From Saxidomus purpurata (taxonomy: Eukaryota > Mollusca > Bivalvia > Venerida > Veneridae), in assembly GCA_022818135.1 (NCBI GenBank), contig JAFMSR010000014.1, positions 44,830,924 to 44,894,923 of the forward strand: a stretch of 64,000 nt of DNA, read 5' to 3'. Below are positions 24,701-39,700 of this stretch, piece by piece (position 1 is the stretch's first letter; every line of letters begins with the position of its first letter). The notes under the pieces were generated by a model, which searched no databases, was not told where the DNA came from, and saw only the letters and a program-made list of their open reading frames with translations. The position numbers were made by a program, and so were the translations under genes.

Positions 24701-27700
24701 TCTAATGGAATAGTATCTGCCATGTATAAGCTGTCTACAAGTTGACTCAAATTTCCTATCGACGAAACGTCCACGTGTCTCCTTTGAATGCTTCCACTAA
24801 TAACTGGAACAATATTGGCACTTAAATTCATATACTGGCCATTGTTCAATTTCAAACACAAGGTCGTCAAAGCTTGATAATTATATTGGTGTTCCTGGCC
24901 ATACTATAACAAAAAACTAACAATAACTAACAAATTAATAACAAACTAACTAATGACCACAGTTCAGGAGATGTTTTAAGGTCATGTGATAACTGAATGT
25001 CCAGCATCAGGCTTTCATTGTCAACATTTGCCTCAAACAACATTTTGCCAAATTCAACTAAACTTCAAAGGAATGATTCTAGGATGGTACTCAGACTGTT
25101 CCGCTCCACTGCACATAATGACCGCTAGAGCTAAAAATAGAAAAATCTTTGAACAACGGCTGGTCCAATTTTTAACCAGGTTTTCCGAAGGAAAAATTCT
25201 GGTTATTAGATTGGGGTATGTCGGCGGGCGGGCGGGCGTAAACAATTTCTTCTGTGCGCAACTCCTCCTACATTTCTCAACGGATTTCAACCAAACTTTC
25301 ACAGAAGTATTGTCATGAAGTGCCCTGGCGCATATTGTCGGGGTTTTGTGATTCAGTCATTTTTGACAGAATTATGGCCCTTTGTTTTTTTTCACATGTA
25401 ATTCTTCTGTGCGCAACTCCTCCTACATTTCTCAACGGATTTCAACCAAACTTTCACAGAAGTATTGTCATGAAGTGCCCTGGCGCATATATTCCGGGTT
25501 TTGTGATTTGGTCATTTTTGACAGAATTATGGCCCTTTGTTTTTTTTTCACATATGTAATTCTTCTGTGCGCAACTCCTTCTACACTTCTCAAGGGATTT
25601 CAACCAAACTTTCACAGAATTATTGTCACCAAGTGCCCTGGCGCATATTGTCGGGGTTTTGTGATTTGATCATTTTTGACAGAATTATGGGCCTTTGTTT
25701 TTTTCCACATAATGTAATATATATAGAGAAATACTCTTCTGTGTGCAACTCCTACATTTCTCAAGGGATTTCAACCAAACTTTCACAGAACTATAATTGT
25801 TAACTAAAGAATATTGAATGTTCTGCCCCTGGTCGTCCGTCCGTTGGCAATTTTGTGTCTCCTTATTTAAGTATATATAAAAGGGAGAATACTCTGTTAT
25901 TATAAAAGGGAGAATACTCTGTTATTACTGTCTATTTTTAGAATAGATTACCAGTCCTGTATACTTTGGAGTATTCTGTTACAGTAAGATGACAAAATTT
26001 CTCATGAGACCAGCGGTTCAAACCCCACACAGAGCAAGGTTTTTTTTTTTTTTCTTCTTTTTTTTTCTTTCTTTTTTTTAAAATAATTTTTGCCTGAATT
26101 ATGGCCCTTTGCTTTTTTTCCACATATGTTATATATAGAAGAATACATTTGCGCTCGGCCAGCAGACTGGAAAATGAAAACCTGGTTTTGTGACAATTTC
26201 CTGTCACTTGTTAAATAATTTCACACAGAAGTTCCTCGGGTGACCATTTGGAGCAATTGTTCTCAGGTGAGCAATATCATGGCCCTCTTGTTTTCTGAAG
26301 TCAGTGTCTAGTTTAAAGAACAATATCAAATTGAACCAAGACCCAAAACACAAACATACAGATACAGTTATTGAAAAGCATTCACGACGCTATAATTATG
26401 TCAAAATGTTAAAATAATCTGCGTGAAACTTTGTATACATGAACGTTGTTAAGTACCGGTATTATTTAAAAAAAAATTCGTAATTACCATTATATTCATT
26501 TGCTTTAAAAAAGTTGTTTGGGAGTAAGAATACCAAAAGTTAAGTTTTTACCTATTGCATGCTGACTAAGAAGTAATGAAAGATGATAATTATGTTATAG
26601 AGGATAATTGTTGGTTTCGGTGTAAGATCACGTTATAATTTCACCGAGTGGGCACCAAAAGTGATATTTTCACGAGTGGCGCAGCCACGAGTGAAAATGA
26701 CAACTTTTGGTGTTCACGAGTGAAATTAACGTGATATTACACCGATACCAACAATTTTTCTGTTTATTTTATGGTTAAAACTCTACTTTTATTGAGTTTG
26801 TTTCTATAAAATAACGAAAATGGCGGGAAACGTCATAAAAAAACATAGCGCAAATGACGTCATTTTAACGACGTCATCGTCGCATGGTTTCCAGCATTAA
26901 TTACGCTCGGTATACTTTTTGACGTAAATCCGGGTAGAAGATTGCAAAAACAGTGAAAAATAAAAATGGTAATCCACTGTTTCAAAACTGTGGATTATCA
27001 CTTTTATTTCACTGAGAAAACTCTATAATTCACTCGAAAACATTAAATAAAGTCAGTATAATTGTAATACGCGAAAATTACATGCCAAGTCCAGCATGTC
27101 TATTGAGGATGAAGTTTATTCAGATGTGACTCTTTATGAATTCCTAAAAATTACTTTTCTTCTAAAATTATCAGAAAATTTAATCAATCCTAACACTACT
27201 TGCTTCTTTTCTCATATACAAAAATGAGGATTTTTGCGTGAGTTCGACTTTGCGTAGCTTTTCAAAATAACTCTCACATATTTTCACATAATCATACCCC
27301 CAGATACTGTATGAAAATATAGCAGCTATATATTGGAATCACGATTGTACGTCAGTTGGTTAGAAGGTCCGTCTATCTGTAGACAAAATTTGTCTAGGCT
27401 TTTTCTCGGCAATCACTGGCTGGAATTCAATGAAACTTAACAAAAATGTTCTGTACCAGATCTAGCATATCCTTGCTAATTTATAATAACAAAAAGCTTG
27501 ATTTATGCTTAAATACATTTTGTATTGATAAAAATTCACATAATATACATAGTTAAATAAGCTAATATCTGATTTTCAATTTCAAATGATTTGTTTCTTT
27601 AATATCTTAATTTTCTAAACCCCTGGACACAATTTAATGATATCTGACAGAAGTGAAAAGTACCATGCCTAGTTGTGCACGGTCAATGTTTTGGGTCACT

Positions 27701-30700
27701 AGGTCAAAGATCATTGGGGCTTGACAAAATAAAATTTGTGAGCTCTTATTCTCCAAAACCCCTGGTCAGAATTTAATTATACTTCACAGAAGTGATAAGT
27801 AACATGCTTTAAGTTGTGCAGGTCCAATACTTAAAGCATCAGATGTTACACAAATTTTATATATTATGTCAGTGGGTTGTTGGGGAGGGTATGTATCACC
27901 TTCAGTTCTAGTTCTTTTTTACTTTGTGGTTATGGACTAATCACCCCTGAGTCAAAAATGTGATGTTCTGGACTAATCACCCCTGAGTCAAAAATGTGAT
28001 GTTCATGTTTATTACCTGCTCCGTATCTCCTCATCCCTTTGAAGGATTTTCATGAAAGTTTGGTCAAATGCTCATCTCATCAACACAATGTGAAGAACCT
28101 ATGTTCCAACCCCATCACCTCAAGGTCAAGGTCACACTTAGGGGTCATTGGTTTTTGTGTCGCCCTTTCGGAGAAAAGGCAATACATAGAGATCGCTTTG
28201 TCCGTCTGTCCATCCGTCCATCCATCACACAAACTTAACCTTGGCTATAACTTTGCCATTTCTTAAGATTTCTTCATCAAACTTTGCAATTGTATTGCTT
28301 ATGACAAAAGGGTCATGATGTTGCCAAATTTTGTAGGTCAAGGTCATATTTGACAGAGTTATGCCCCTTTTTGTATTTAGATTTTGTCATGAAACTTAAG
28401 GTTAGCTATAACTTTGCCATTTCTTAAGATTTCTTCATCTAACTTTCAAATTGCATTGCTTTTGACATAAGGGTCGTGATGCAGCCAAATTTTGTAGGTC
28501 AAGGTCATATTTGACAGAGTTATGCCCCTTTTTATACTTAGATTTTTGCTATAACTTTGCCATTTCTTAAGATTTCTTTATTAAACTTTCAAATTGTATT
28601 GCTTATGTCAAAAGAATTGTGATGCTGCCAAATTTTGTAGGTCAAGGTCATGTTTGACAGAGGTATGCCCTTTTTTGTACTTAGATTTTGTCACAAAATT
28701 ATTGGTTATTCTAACAAAGTGTAAGAGGGCGACACAAGTGTTCTGCTGAACAGCCATCTAGTTGTTTTATACCTCTGAAAGGATTTTCATGAAAGTTTGG
28801 TCAAATATCTATCTCACCAAGGTGACATTTATAATCATGTTCCAACCATACAGTTCAAGGTCAAGGTCACACTAAGGGTAATTCTTTTTTATACCCCCGA
28901 AACGAAGTTTAGGGGGGTATATAGGAGTCACCTGGTGTTTGGTCGGTCGGTCGGGCGGTTGGTCCGTTGCATTTTCCTTGTTCGGAGCATAACTTGAAAA
29001 CTACTTGTTGGAATTCTATACAACTTTATACAATGGTCAAGCACATGGAGAGGAAGTGCAGTGCATAAGAACCATAACTCCATCTTGACTAATTATAGAG
29101 TTGTTGCCCTTTATTACTTTTCCTTGTCTGGAGCATAACTTGAAAACTACTGGTTGGAATTCTATACAACTTCATACAATGGTCAAGCACATGGAGAGGA
29201 CGTGCAGTGCACAAGAACCATAACTCCATCTTGACTTATTACAGAGTTATTGCTCTTTGTTACTTTTCCTTGTCTGGAGCATAACTTGAAAACTACTGGT
29301 TGGAATTCAATACAACTTCATACCATGGTCTAGCACAATGAGAGGAAGAGCAGTGTACAAGAACCATAACTCCATATTGACTAATTACAGAGTTATTGCC
29401 CTTTGTTGCTTTTCCTTGTCTGGAGCATAACTTGAAAACTACTGGTTGGAATTCAATACAACTTCATACAATGGTCAAGTACATTAAGTGGAAGTGCAGT
29501 GCTCAGGAACTATAACTCTATTTTGACAAATTACAGCGTTATTGCCAAGGACAATATCTCTATTTTATTTTTTTCTGCAAGGTATTCTGTTACTACGAAC
29601 TTCCTCAGTTTATAAAGCAGTCTGTCGGGGGTGTTATTCACATTTAGTGATAGGTCTAGTTTTGTCTGCTCCATATTATTTTAACCCCTTGACAGATTTT
29701 AATGAAACTTGGAACAAATGTAAATCTTACCAAGGTCACGGTCGAGGTCACACTTAGGGGTGAAATGTCATGAGACTATATCTCCCAAGCCATTTGAAGG
29801 ATTTTCATGAAATTTGGTTCAAATGTTCACCATATGAAGATGATAAACCTAATGTGTATCTCATAAAGTTATTGCAGGTAGGGTAATAAGAGAAACTATT
29901 TCTTTAGACAAGGGGCATTTGTTTAAGTTATTTAATCATTTTCAATGATAGCTCTAGTTTTCTCAGGTTCAAGAAAGACAGATGACAACAAGAATGAACA
30001 AACATCTAGGAATACAATGGCAGCATTAGAGGTGAGTAAATCAGTTTGCATAAAAAGGCAAAGAAAAGTTTTATTTCAAATTTGAAAATTGTTTGAATTT
30101 GAACATGATGTTTGAAGATTGCTAAAAATGGTAAAAAGTCTAGTCAAGCTCGCTGCATCTAGAAAGAGCCTGTACATGAATTTGATATGAAGGAAACTTC
30201 AACAACAACACGTGTTCTTCTTTATGATTTATATGATCATCAATGTTTTGGCTGACGCTTTCATCAGGATAATACATATAATAACAACGGACGTGACGTC
30301 AAACATTTTGACGCACTTTTAGCGGGAAAAACAAAGTAACATAATCAACGTGATGAAATAAGGGAGTAAATTGTACCTGTTGAGTATACTGCCGGAGAGC
30401 ATGTATACAAGATTTCCTATAGAATACATTTTTAAAAAACGGAAATAGGAAAAAACGACAAAAACTCAGATATTACAATTACACAAGTGTACAGCAATAG
30501 TAATCAGTTGATGTCAAATACAAGCCTTGAGATTAAACCATTTGGATATAAAATATTATGTTTTATACCCCCAAAACGAAGTTTAGGGGGGTATATAGGA
30601 GTCACCCGGTGGTTGGTCGGTCGGTCGGTCGGTCGGTCGGTCGGGCGGTCTGTTGCATTTTCCTTGTCCGGAGCATAACTTGAAAACTACTAGTTGGAAT

Positions 30701-33700
30701 TCAATACAACTTCATACAATGGTCAAGCACATTGAGAGGAAGTGCAGTGCACAAGAACTATAACTCCATCTTGACTAATTACAGAGTTATTGCCCTTTGT
30801 TACTTTTCCTTGTCCGGAGCATAACTTGAAAACTACTGGTTGGAATTCAATACAACTTCATACAATGGTCAAGCACATTGAGAGGAAGTGCAGTGCACAA
30901 GAACTATAACTCCATATTGACTAATTACAGAGTTATTGCCCTTTGTTACTTTTCCTTGTCCGGAGCATAACTTGAAAACTACTGGTTGGAATTCAATACA
31001 ACTTCATACAATGATCAAGCACACTCAGAGGAAGTGCAGTGTACAAGAACTATAACTCTATCTTGAGTATTTACTGAGTTATTGCCCTTTGTTAGTTTTC
31101 CTTGTCCGGAGCATAGCTTGAAAACTACTGGTTGGAATTCAATACAACTTCATATAATGGTCAAGCACATTGAGAGGAAGTGCAGTGCACAAGAACTATA
31201 ACTCCATCTTGACTAATTACAGAGTTATTGCCCTTTGTTACTTTTCCTTGTCCGGAGCATAACTTGAAAACTACTGGTTGGAATTCAATACAACTTCATA
31301 CAATGATCAAGCACACTCAGAGGAAGTGCAGTGTACAAGAACTATAACTCTATCTTGAGTATTTACCGAGTTATTGCCCTTTGTTACTTTTCCTTGTCCG
31401 GAGCATAACTTGAAAACTACTAGTTGGAATTCAGTACAACCTCATACAATGGTCAAGTACATTTAGAGGAAGTGCAGTGCACAGGAACCATAACCCCATC
31501 TTGACTCATTACAGAGTTATTACCCTTTGTTACTTTTCCTTGTCCAGAGCATAACTTGAAAACTTCTGGTTGGAATTCAATACAACTTCATACAATGGTC
31601 AAGCACAGTGAGAGGGAGTGCAGTGCACAGTAACCATAACTCCATCTTGACTAATTACAGGGTTATTGCCCTTTGTTACTTTTCCCTGTTTGGAGCATTT
31701 TTCGAAAAACTACAAGTTGGAATTCAATACAACTTCATACAATGGTCAAGCACAATGAGAGGAACTGCTAAGAACAATATCTCTTTTTAGTTTGTTTGCA
31801 AGGTATTATGTTACTACGAACATCTTCAGTTTATAAAGCAATCCTTTTGGTGGTATTAATCACATTTAGTGATAGCTCTAGTTTGTACATGAATTTGAAT
31901 CTTCCCATCAACCAATAGTTATTTGTCCATCTTCTATGATGAACACTTAAGCATTTATTTCTGATTATGCTATCTTTTTAGCTCAGCTGACCAAATGTGT
32001 ATGACCATAAGATCTCGGATGAGCTCAATTAGGGGCTTGATTGGATTAGTTCTTGCAGAGTTATGGCCCTTGATTTAACAAAAAATGCAATATTTGACTA
32101 TGTTTACACTCTAGCACCTTCATTTCTTCTTAAATCCTTATCATATTTACAGAGAATGTGTATGACCATAAGATCTTGGATGAGTACAATTATTGGCTTG
32201 ATCGGATTAGTTCTTGCAGAGTTATGGCCCATGATTTAACAATAATTGCAATATAAATCTGTGTGTACACTCTAGGACCTTCAATTTTTCACTAATCCTT
32301 ATCATATGTACAGAGAATGTGAATGACAGTTAGATCTTGGATGAGTTCAATTGTGGGCTTGATCAAATTAGTTCTTCCAGAGTTATGGCCCTTGATTTAA
32401 CAAAAAAATGCAATATTTAACAGTGTTTACACTCTAGCACCTTAATTTCTTCACTACTTCTAATCAGTGTTGATGAAACTTTGCAGGGATGTTCCTTGCA
32501 TGAAGGTCTACCAAAATTGTTCAAAGAATTTCGTTCCATGTAGAACTCTGGTTGCCATGGCAACAAATAGGAAAAACTTAAAAAATCTTCTCTGAAACCA
32601 CAAGGCCTAGAGCTTAGATATTTTGCTTGCATCATTGTCTAGTTTATCTCTTCCAGAAATGCTCATATCATGTCCCCCAGGTCAAATTTGACCCTTTCTG
32701 CTATTGATGACCTTGTATTTTAGCCAATGGTAGCCAGGTGAGCGATATAGGGCCATCTTGGCCTTCTTGTTAGAATACTGTTTTGGGGGTGAGCTCTTTA
32801 CTTTAAATATAAAGAATTTAATTTTATCTTGAGGGAAATAGTAGTAGCAATGGCAACCAACAGAAGAAAACTGAGGTTTCCAAATATAAGCTAGACAGAA
32901 ATGTTCCTTAGATGACTCAGTACAAAGTGTGCTCAAGCTAAAGTGATTTTTCATAACATGATAACTTTGGATTTTTATTTCAGCAAGAAAAGATTGGAGG
33001 AAGTTTGACACAACATTGTAAACAGTTTGATTCAGAATTAATGGAAAGACTAAAAGGTGAAACATTGGAAACACCTGCACAAGATTTTGTTGAAGAAGTA
33101 AGAGATGACAATCTGGTTACTACTGAGGGCAAAAATAACTTGGCAATGGCAGAGAAAGGTCAGGCTACACAGAAATTTGAAGAAGGTAATGAAAATAAAG
33201 AGAGAGTGTCACTTTATCCTTCTGCAGTAGATAAGACTGTAGTTTATTGAAATATAAATATAGAAGTACCTCAGTTTGTAAGGAAGAGCAAAGTTTTATT
33301 TTGATACCAACCATTGACTAAGCTATGTATGAATAGTAAAGCTATAGGTACACAACCTCATTTTCTATTAAAATTCATCATCTAGACAAGTAGAGATTGT
33401 GTTATAAGAAGAACTTCTGTGATAATTTGTGTTCAAAATGTTCTGAGATAAAATTAAGTAAAACCTTCCTACTGTAAATTAATTTTCATCAAAACGTCAT
33501 ATGGTCACAAACAGTGTGAATATTATTATCTGTATAAAAATTTAGAACTGTCATGTGAAAACTTTGACACTACATCAGATTGTTGTGAAACTTTCTGAAA
33601 AGCCTACATGTCAGTTGGCATTTGATTTTCATGAAACTTGATCAGAAAGTGGTATTTAATGTGTACATGAGTTGTACAGAGATTGGGCCATTTGGAGTAA

Positions 33701-36700
33701 CAACCTACGACACTAAATCAATCCTTGCTAGCACTCTTTAGATCAAATATGCTGATTTTCATAAATTGTGGTCAAAAGGTAAGTGTGTACAAGTCATGGT
33801 TAGCCATGTCAGATTAATAACACTTCATGTTTTACAGGGAAAGTTTGATTACATGATTCTTTGTTGATTTGATTATTGTTGATCATTGCCTTGACATTGA
33901 GAGCAATGGTACTCAGGTGAGCAATACAGTGCCATCATAACCCTCTTGTGTTTGTTTTCTCTTTACACAGCAGACAAATATATTGTTGAAAACATGTACC
34001 AGTCCAATGACCCTAATGATCTAACATTTGATGAAGGGGAGATAATCACTGTAACAAAGAAAGATGGCGACCAGTGGACGGGCTCAACTGGAAATAAGCA
34101 AGGGATTTTTCCAGCAAATCTCAAACCACATGAAGTGCAGGTAAGGAACTGGGAAAAATGCTTGGAAATGAAGAAATTTAAATATATATACAGATTGATT
34201 TATACTAATTTATTTATTCTCGATTGCGAAACAAGTTCTTACAACTTATATTAATCGCTCTCGAGACTCATTCCAGATGGAATCACCCTCGAAAAGAGAG
34301 AGGCAATGTGGAATTATTAGTGTCTTGCCTAAGGACACTGCCGACATGGCGATGGTAGGGATCGAGCCCGGGGCCCTTCGATCCTGAGGCGAACGCGCTA
34401 CCACTGTGCCACGGCGGCTCCAATATATACAGATTGACCATTCATTGAGTTTAAGTAGAGTAAAAAGGTTTACTTTAATAGCAGGCATGAGTTCTTTTGA
34501 GTCCTGTATTTCCATTCTTAGCCACACTATGGGAACCAAGCCTGTGTGACCATGTAATCTTATTTGGATCAATACTGTTCCGTTACATGTCACCAACAAC
34601 ATAAGTAACAATGGGACACTTGTAGCAGTTTCTTATCCCACTGACTGTTCAAGTGAAAATATTGGTTTCAACAAAACTGGGCTCAATTGTAGGGTTTTGT
34701 AGATTAATAAATACTATTTCTAACGGATCTCTTGTGAGGTCATGCAGCGAAACTAGTTATGTATCCCCCCATATAATAGGGGGGAGATATATTGATTTTG
34801 CCATGGATGTCTGTCTGTCCGTCCGTGCTTACATTTGGATACTTAGGTAGCTATAGGAACAAAAAGTAACAGTAAATACTCTTTGATGTTATTCATTCCT
34901 TAAGCTCTTTTGTGGCTAAAAGAACAATAGAAAGAACAATAGAGTAGCCACATAAGTATCCATGTGTGGGGAAATCTTTCTGTCCGTCCGTCTGTCTGGC
35001 AAAATCGTGTCCACTCCATATCTCCTAAACCCCTTAAAGGATATTCATGAAACTTGGGTCAGATGTTCACCTCAACTACGCAATGTGCAGATCCCGTGAA
35101 CAAACCGCGCGGGCTCAAGGTCAAGGTTACAGCTCAAGGTCAAAGGTTCGAGCCTAGTATTTTCTGTCTGCTCCGTATGTCAAGGTCACACTTAGAGTTT
35201 GAAGGTAATGGAATCCTCTATATATGCACACATTTGTGTCCGGACTGTAACTTTGTCATGCATTAAAGGCTTTTAAAATAACTTTAACAACGTGTTGTGT
35301 GCAAGATCCATGTCTCTACCTCAAAGGTCAAGATCACAGTGTTTAAAAGTAATGGAATTCTGTGTGCACCGTTACTCTGTCATGCATGGAAGGATTTTAA
35401 ATTTACATGGCACAAAGTAGTCACCGGTGGTTGGTCGGTCGGTCGGTCCGTTGCATTTTCTTTGTCCGGAGCATATTAACTTGAAAAATACAACTTCATA
35501 CACTGGTCAAGCACATTGAGAGGAAGTGCAATGCACAAGAACCATAACTCCATCTTGACTAATTACAGAGTTATTACCCTTTGTTACTTTTCCTTGTCCG
35601 GAGTATAACTTGAAAACTACTGGTTTTAATTTAATACAACTTCATACAATGGTCTAGCACAATGAGAGGATGTGCAGTGCACAAGAACCATAACTCTATC
35701 TTGAGTAATAACAGAGTTATTGCCCTTTGTTACTTTTCCTTGTCCGGAGCATAACTTGAAAACAACTGGTTGGAATTCAGTACAACTTCAGACAATGGTC
35801 AAGCACAATGGGAGGAAGTGCAGTGCACAAGAACTGAACCATAACTCTATCTTGACTAATTACAGAGTTATTGCCCTTCATTGCTTTTCCTTGTCCAGAG
35901 CTTAATTTGAAAACTACAGGTTGGAATTCAATACAACTTCATACAATGGTCAAGCACAATTAGAGGAAGTGCAGTGTACAAGAACCATAACTTTTTCTTT
36001 AGTTATTACAGAGTTATTGCTTTTTTTTACTTTTCCTTGTCCAGAGCATAACTTGAAAACTACAGGTTGGAATTCAATACAACTTCATACAGTGGTCCAG
36101 CACAATGAGAGGAAGTGCAGTGTACAAGAACCATAACTCTATCTTGACAAATTACAGAGTTATTGGCAAGGACAATATCTCTATTTCAGTTTTTTTTGCA
36201 AGGAATAGTAAAACTTCGTTAACTCGAGCACCGATAACTCGAGAACACGGATAACTCAAGGACTCCTGTCAGTCCCAGCAATTTTACCTGTATGTTTAAC
36301 TAGAAAATACTATGGATAACTCGAGCATCGATAACTTGAGAACCTGGATAACTCGAGGAAGACCTGTGACCTCGCCAAGTAGATTTCTTACTAAATTACC
36401 TGCGGCAACTCGTCACTGATTATCAGATTTTTCTCACCTCCGATGGAGCATCATTATTTTGACACGTGATGTGAAAAATTTCTATTGTTAAATGATTGTT
36501 CTCGTTAATTATCAATTAATTGGCTGTCCAGTGGCCAAAGTGTATAGAATGCTTTTCGCACATTTAAATTATCTTAAATCATGTGAACTTACACCCACTT
36601 GCTACTTTTTTTGAAAAAGAAGAAAATAAAGAAAATTTTGTTTGTTAGTTTTTAGTTGCTAGAACTTTATGAGATGAAAAGTTTAAGTCTGAATAGGCTT

Positions 36701-39700
36701 TTGATAATAAAGCTTGATAGAAAATCTCAAACTGCAAATTCTTTCGTTTGATTTATATAACCTCTACGCTAACTGAAAGAAATGTGCTTTTTCTTTGTTT
36801 CAAAGCTGTTTCTTAGCTATCTTTTGCATATGCATATCTTTATTATTTAGGATCTTTATTTATATTTTGATACATTTGTTGAGCAATTTAAATGATATTA
36901 ACTATCATGTGTTTCTTTATTTAACTCTGCCTCAGATGACATTGACAAAAAAAACATATTGAAACATGTTTGTAATGCGTTTCTTGAAAATGCCACAAGT
37001 GCCTATTCACCGGTGCTGTGCCTATACAACAACTGGTGTGAGTTAATAATCACTATTCGCTATTGAGTTAATTGCAAACAAATTGAGCTTAAGCCTAAAT
37101 TGACTAGCATACTAGTCGCCTGGCATTTTTGGAAAAAAGTAAGAAAAACCCAAGTGACCTATAAATACATTGGACAAAGTAAAGTAACATTGCCCCGCCT
37201 TCTCCATTAATCAGTTGTCAAATAGTAATCACCCTGATTGTATGTGTATGCAAACAAAAATAACAGGATTTTATCAAATCAGTACGAAAGGTAATCATAG
37301 CTCGTGATTTAATGTAATAAATACATTTTGTAAATTGTATTGATCCGACCTCAACATAAAGGTCATAAAATAACTTGTTGTTCATAAGATATATGACAGC
37401 AGAAAAACTTGTAAAATTTCCATGGTTCGGATAACTCAAGAACCCCGATAACCTAAGCATTTTACTTGTCCCCTTGCGACCTCAAGTTTATTTTTCAAAA
37501 AAACAGAATTGTTGTAAAGGCTGCTTGAAACTACCAATTCAAAAAAAATAAAAAGGTCATATAGGCCGCTTGCCGCATAGGCCGCATTTACGAAAATTCA
37601 TCTTTTTTTTTAGCCATGGCCTAGATAATTCATGACACAAATACCTGTCTATTCTACAATGTAAAGTGGTGAGAGATGTATGTTTTTTGTGGAAAAGAAC
37701 GTCTTCTTTCATTTATTAGACATTCAGGTTGCCATGACTACCAATAGAAAAAAATGTAGCCCAATTTTGAATGATGGTGGTAAATATAAATCATTGAGTG
37801 ATAGCCACCTTAAACCTAAAACCTATATCTTCAAAAAAAAAATTAACACAATAATAATTGTTTATAATTATATTTCAGGGTGAAATGGAAGAAGATACAG
37901 AAAAAACCAAGGCAGCTAAGACAGCTGTTTCAGAACATGTGAAAGGAGTACAATCCAATAAAGTAGGAATACAAACTGTAGCAGCTGCAGGAAATGTGCA
38001 AGCTGATAAGAAAGATGCTGCTAATGACAAAAAAGTCTTAGAAGCTGCAAAGATAGATAAGGCCACACAGGAGGAAATAGAAAAAGAGCGAGATCAAGAA
38101 GATAACGCAGGTAATGATTAGATGAAAGAGTATGATTTTGACCTGATGCAAGAGAGAACATTGAGTGATTTAGAAATTTTGTTGTAACAATTACTCTCAT
38201 CAAAAATTGTGTTCAAAGTGTTCAGATACAATTAAAAGATTACAGAGATTACTGTTGCACTACATGAAATTGTACTTAAATCTTGTTATAAATCCACATA
38301 CCACTCACAGATGTCATTTGATTTTCATGAAACTTGATTAGAAAGTGGTACTTAATGTGAAGATGAGATGTACAGAGATTGGGCCATGTGAAGTGCAAAC
38401 CTATGACACTAAATCAATCCATGCTAGCACTCTTTGGATAAAATATTATGCTGATTTTCATAAATTGTGGCCGAAAGTTAAGTGTGTACAAGTCATGGTT
38501 AGCCATGGCAGATTGATACCTAGTACACTTCATGACATTGTAGGGAAAGTTTGATTACAGGATTCATTGAAGATTTGATTTTCATAAATCATTACCTTTA
38601 CATTGAGATATGGTACTCAAGTGAGCAATACAGTGCCATTATAACTCTTTTGTGTTTGTGTTCTCTTTACACAGTGGACACTTATACTGCTGTATACCCA
38701 TACCAGTTTCCAGGCATTGGTAGTCTAAAATTTAATGCAGGAGATATAATCACTGTTACAAAGAAAGGTGACGAACAGTGGACAGGCTCAATTGGACAAA
38801 GGCACGGGACTTTTCCAGGAAAATACGTTAAACGATACCAAGTTCAGGTAGGGAAGGCGTAAAATTGTTTGGAAATGAAGAAAATTAGATATACAGAGGA
38901 AGACCATTCAGTGAGTTAATGTAGATTGAAACGGTTTACTTTAATAGCAAGCATGAGTTGTTTTAGTCCTGTATTTCCATTCTTAGCCACACTATGAGAA
39001 TCAAACCTGAGATCATGTAATCTTATTTGGATCCATACTGTTCCATTACATGTCACAAACTCAGGGTTTTCTCTGGGTCAATTTTAGTTTGCGCCAACAA
39101 ATTCGCCAAGCAAAAAAGGTTTGTGCCAATGGCTCTAAAGTAGGAGCAACTAGTCTTCAAGGCCTACAGAACACTCTGGAGGAGAGAGGATCGAGTCATA
39201 CCACTTTTAGTTAAGATTTGATAGCATGATAGAAAAAATGTATGTAGACCTAACTGATACAAAATTTAATTCAAACATTTTTGTAAATTTTCAAGGGTTA
39301 AAATAACAATTTCAGGAGCCAATGAGAGACTTTCAATGGTTGAGGCACAGGTCATACAGTTCATATAATCTAGGCTTGCATATGACATTTCTCTGTTCGT
39401 GTTCTGCATCACCATGAGCTCAAAAATAAAAGTAAAAGTTCACATTCCCCATTTGACACACATTTTCTTGATCTCACATGTCCGTGAACTGATTTTCGTA
39501 CACTTATATTTTTTAGCTCACCTGGCACAAAGTCCATTGTCCGTCATCCGTCAACATTTTGATTCAAATAACATCTCCTCTGAAACCACTAGGCCAATGT
39601 TGATAAAACTATGCAGGAATGTTCCTTGCTTGAAGCTCTACCAAAATTGTTCAACGAATTCCATTCCAAGCAGAACTCTGGTAGCTATGGCAACAAATAG

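Noticed and set aside
25054..25803. Several overlapping open frames on + and -
   Set aside because: They repeat the family H HINE core unit; periodic identity explains the openness.
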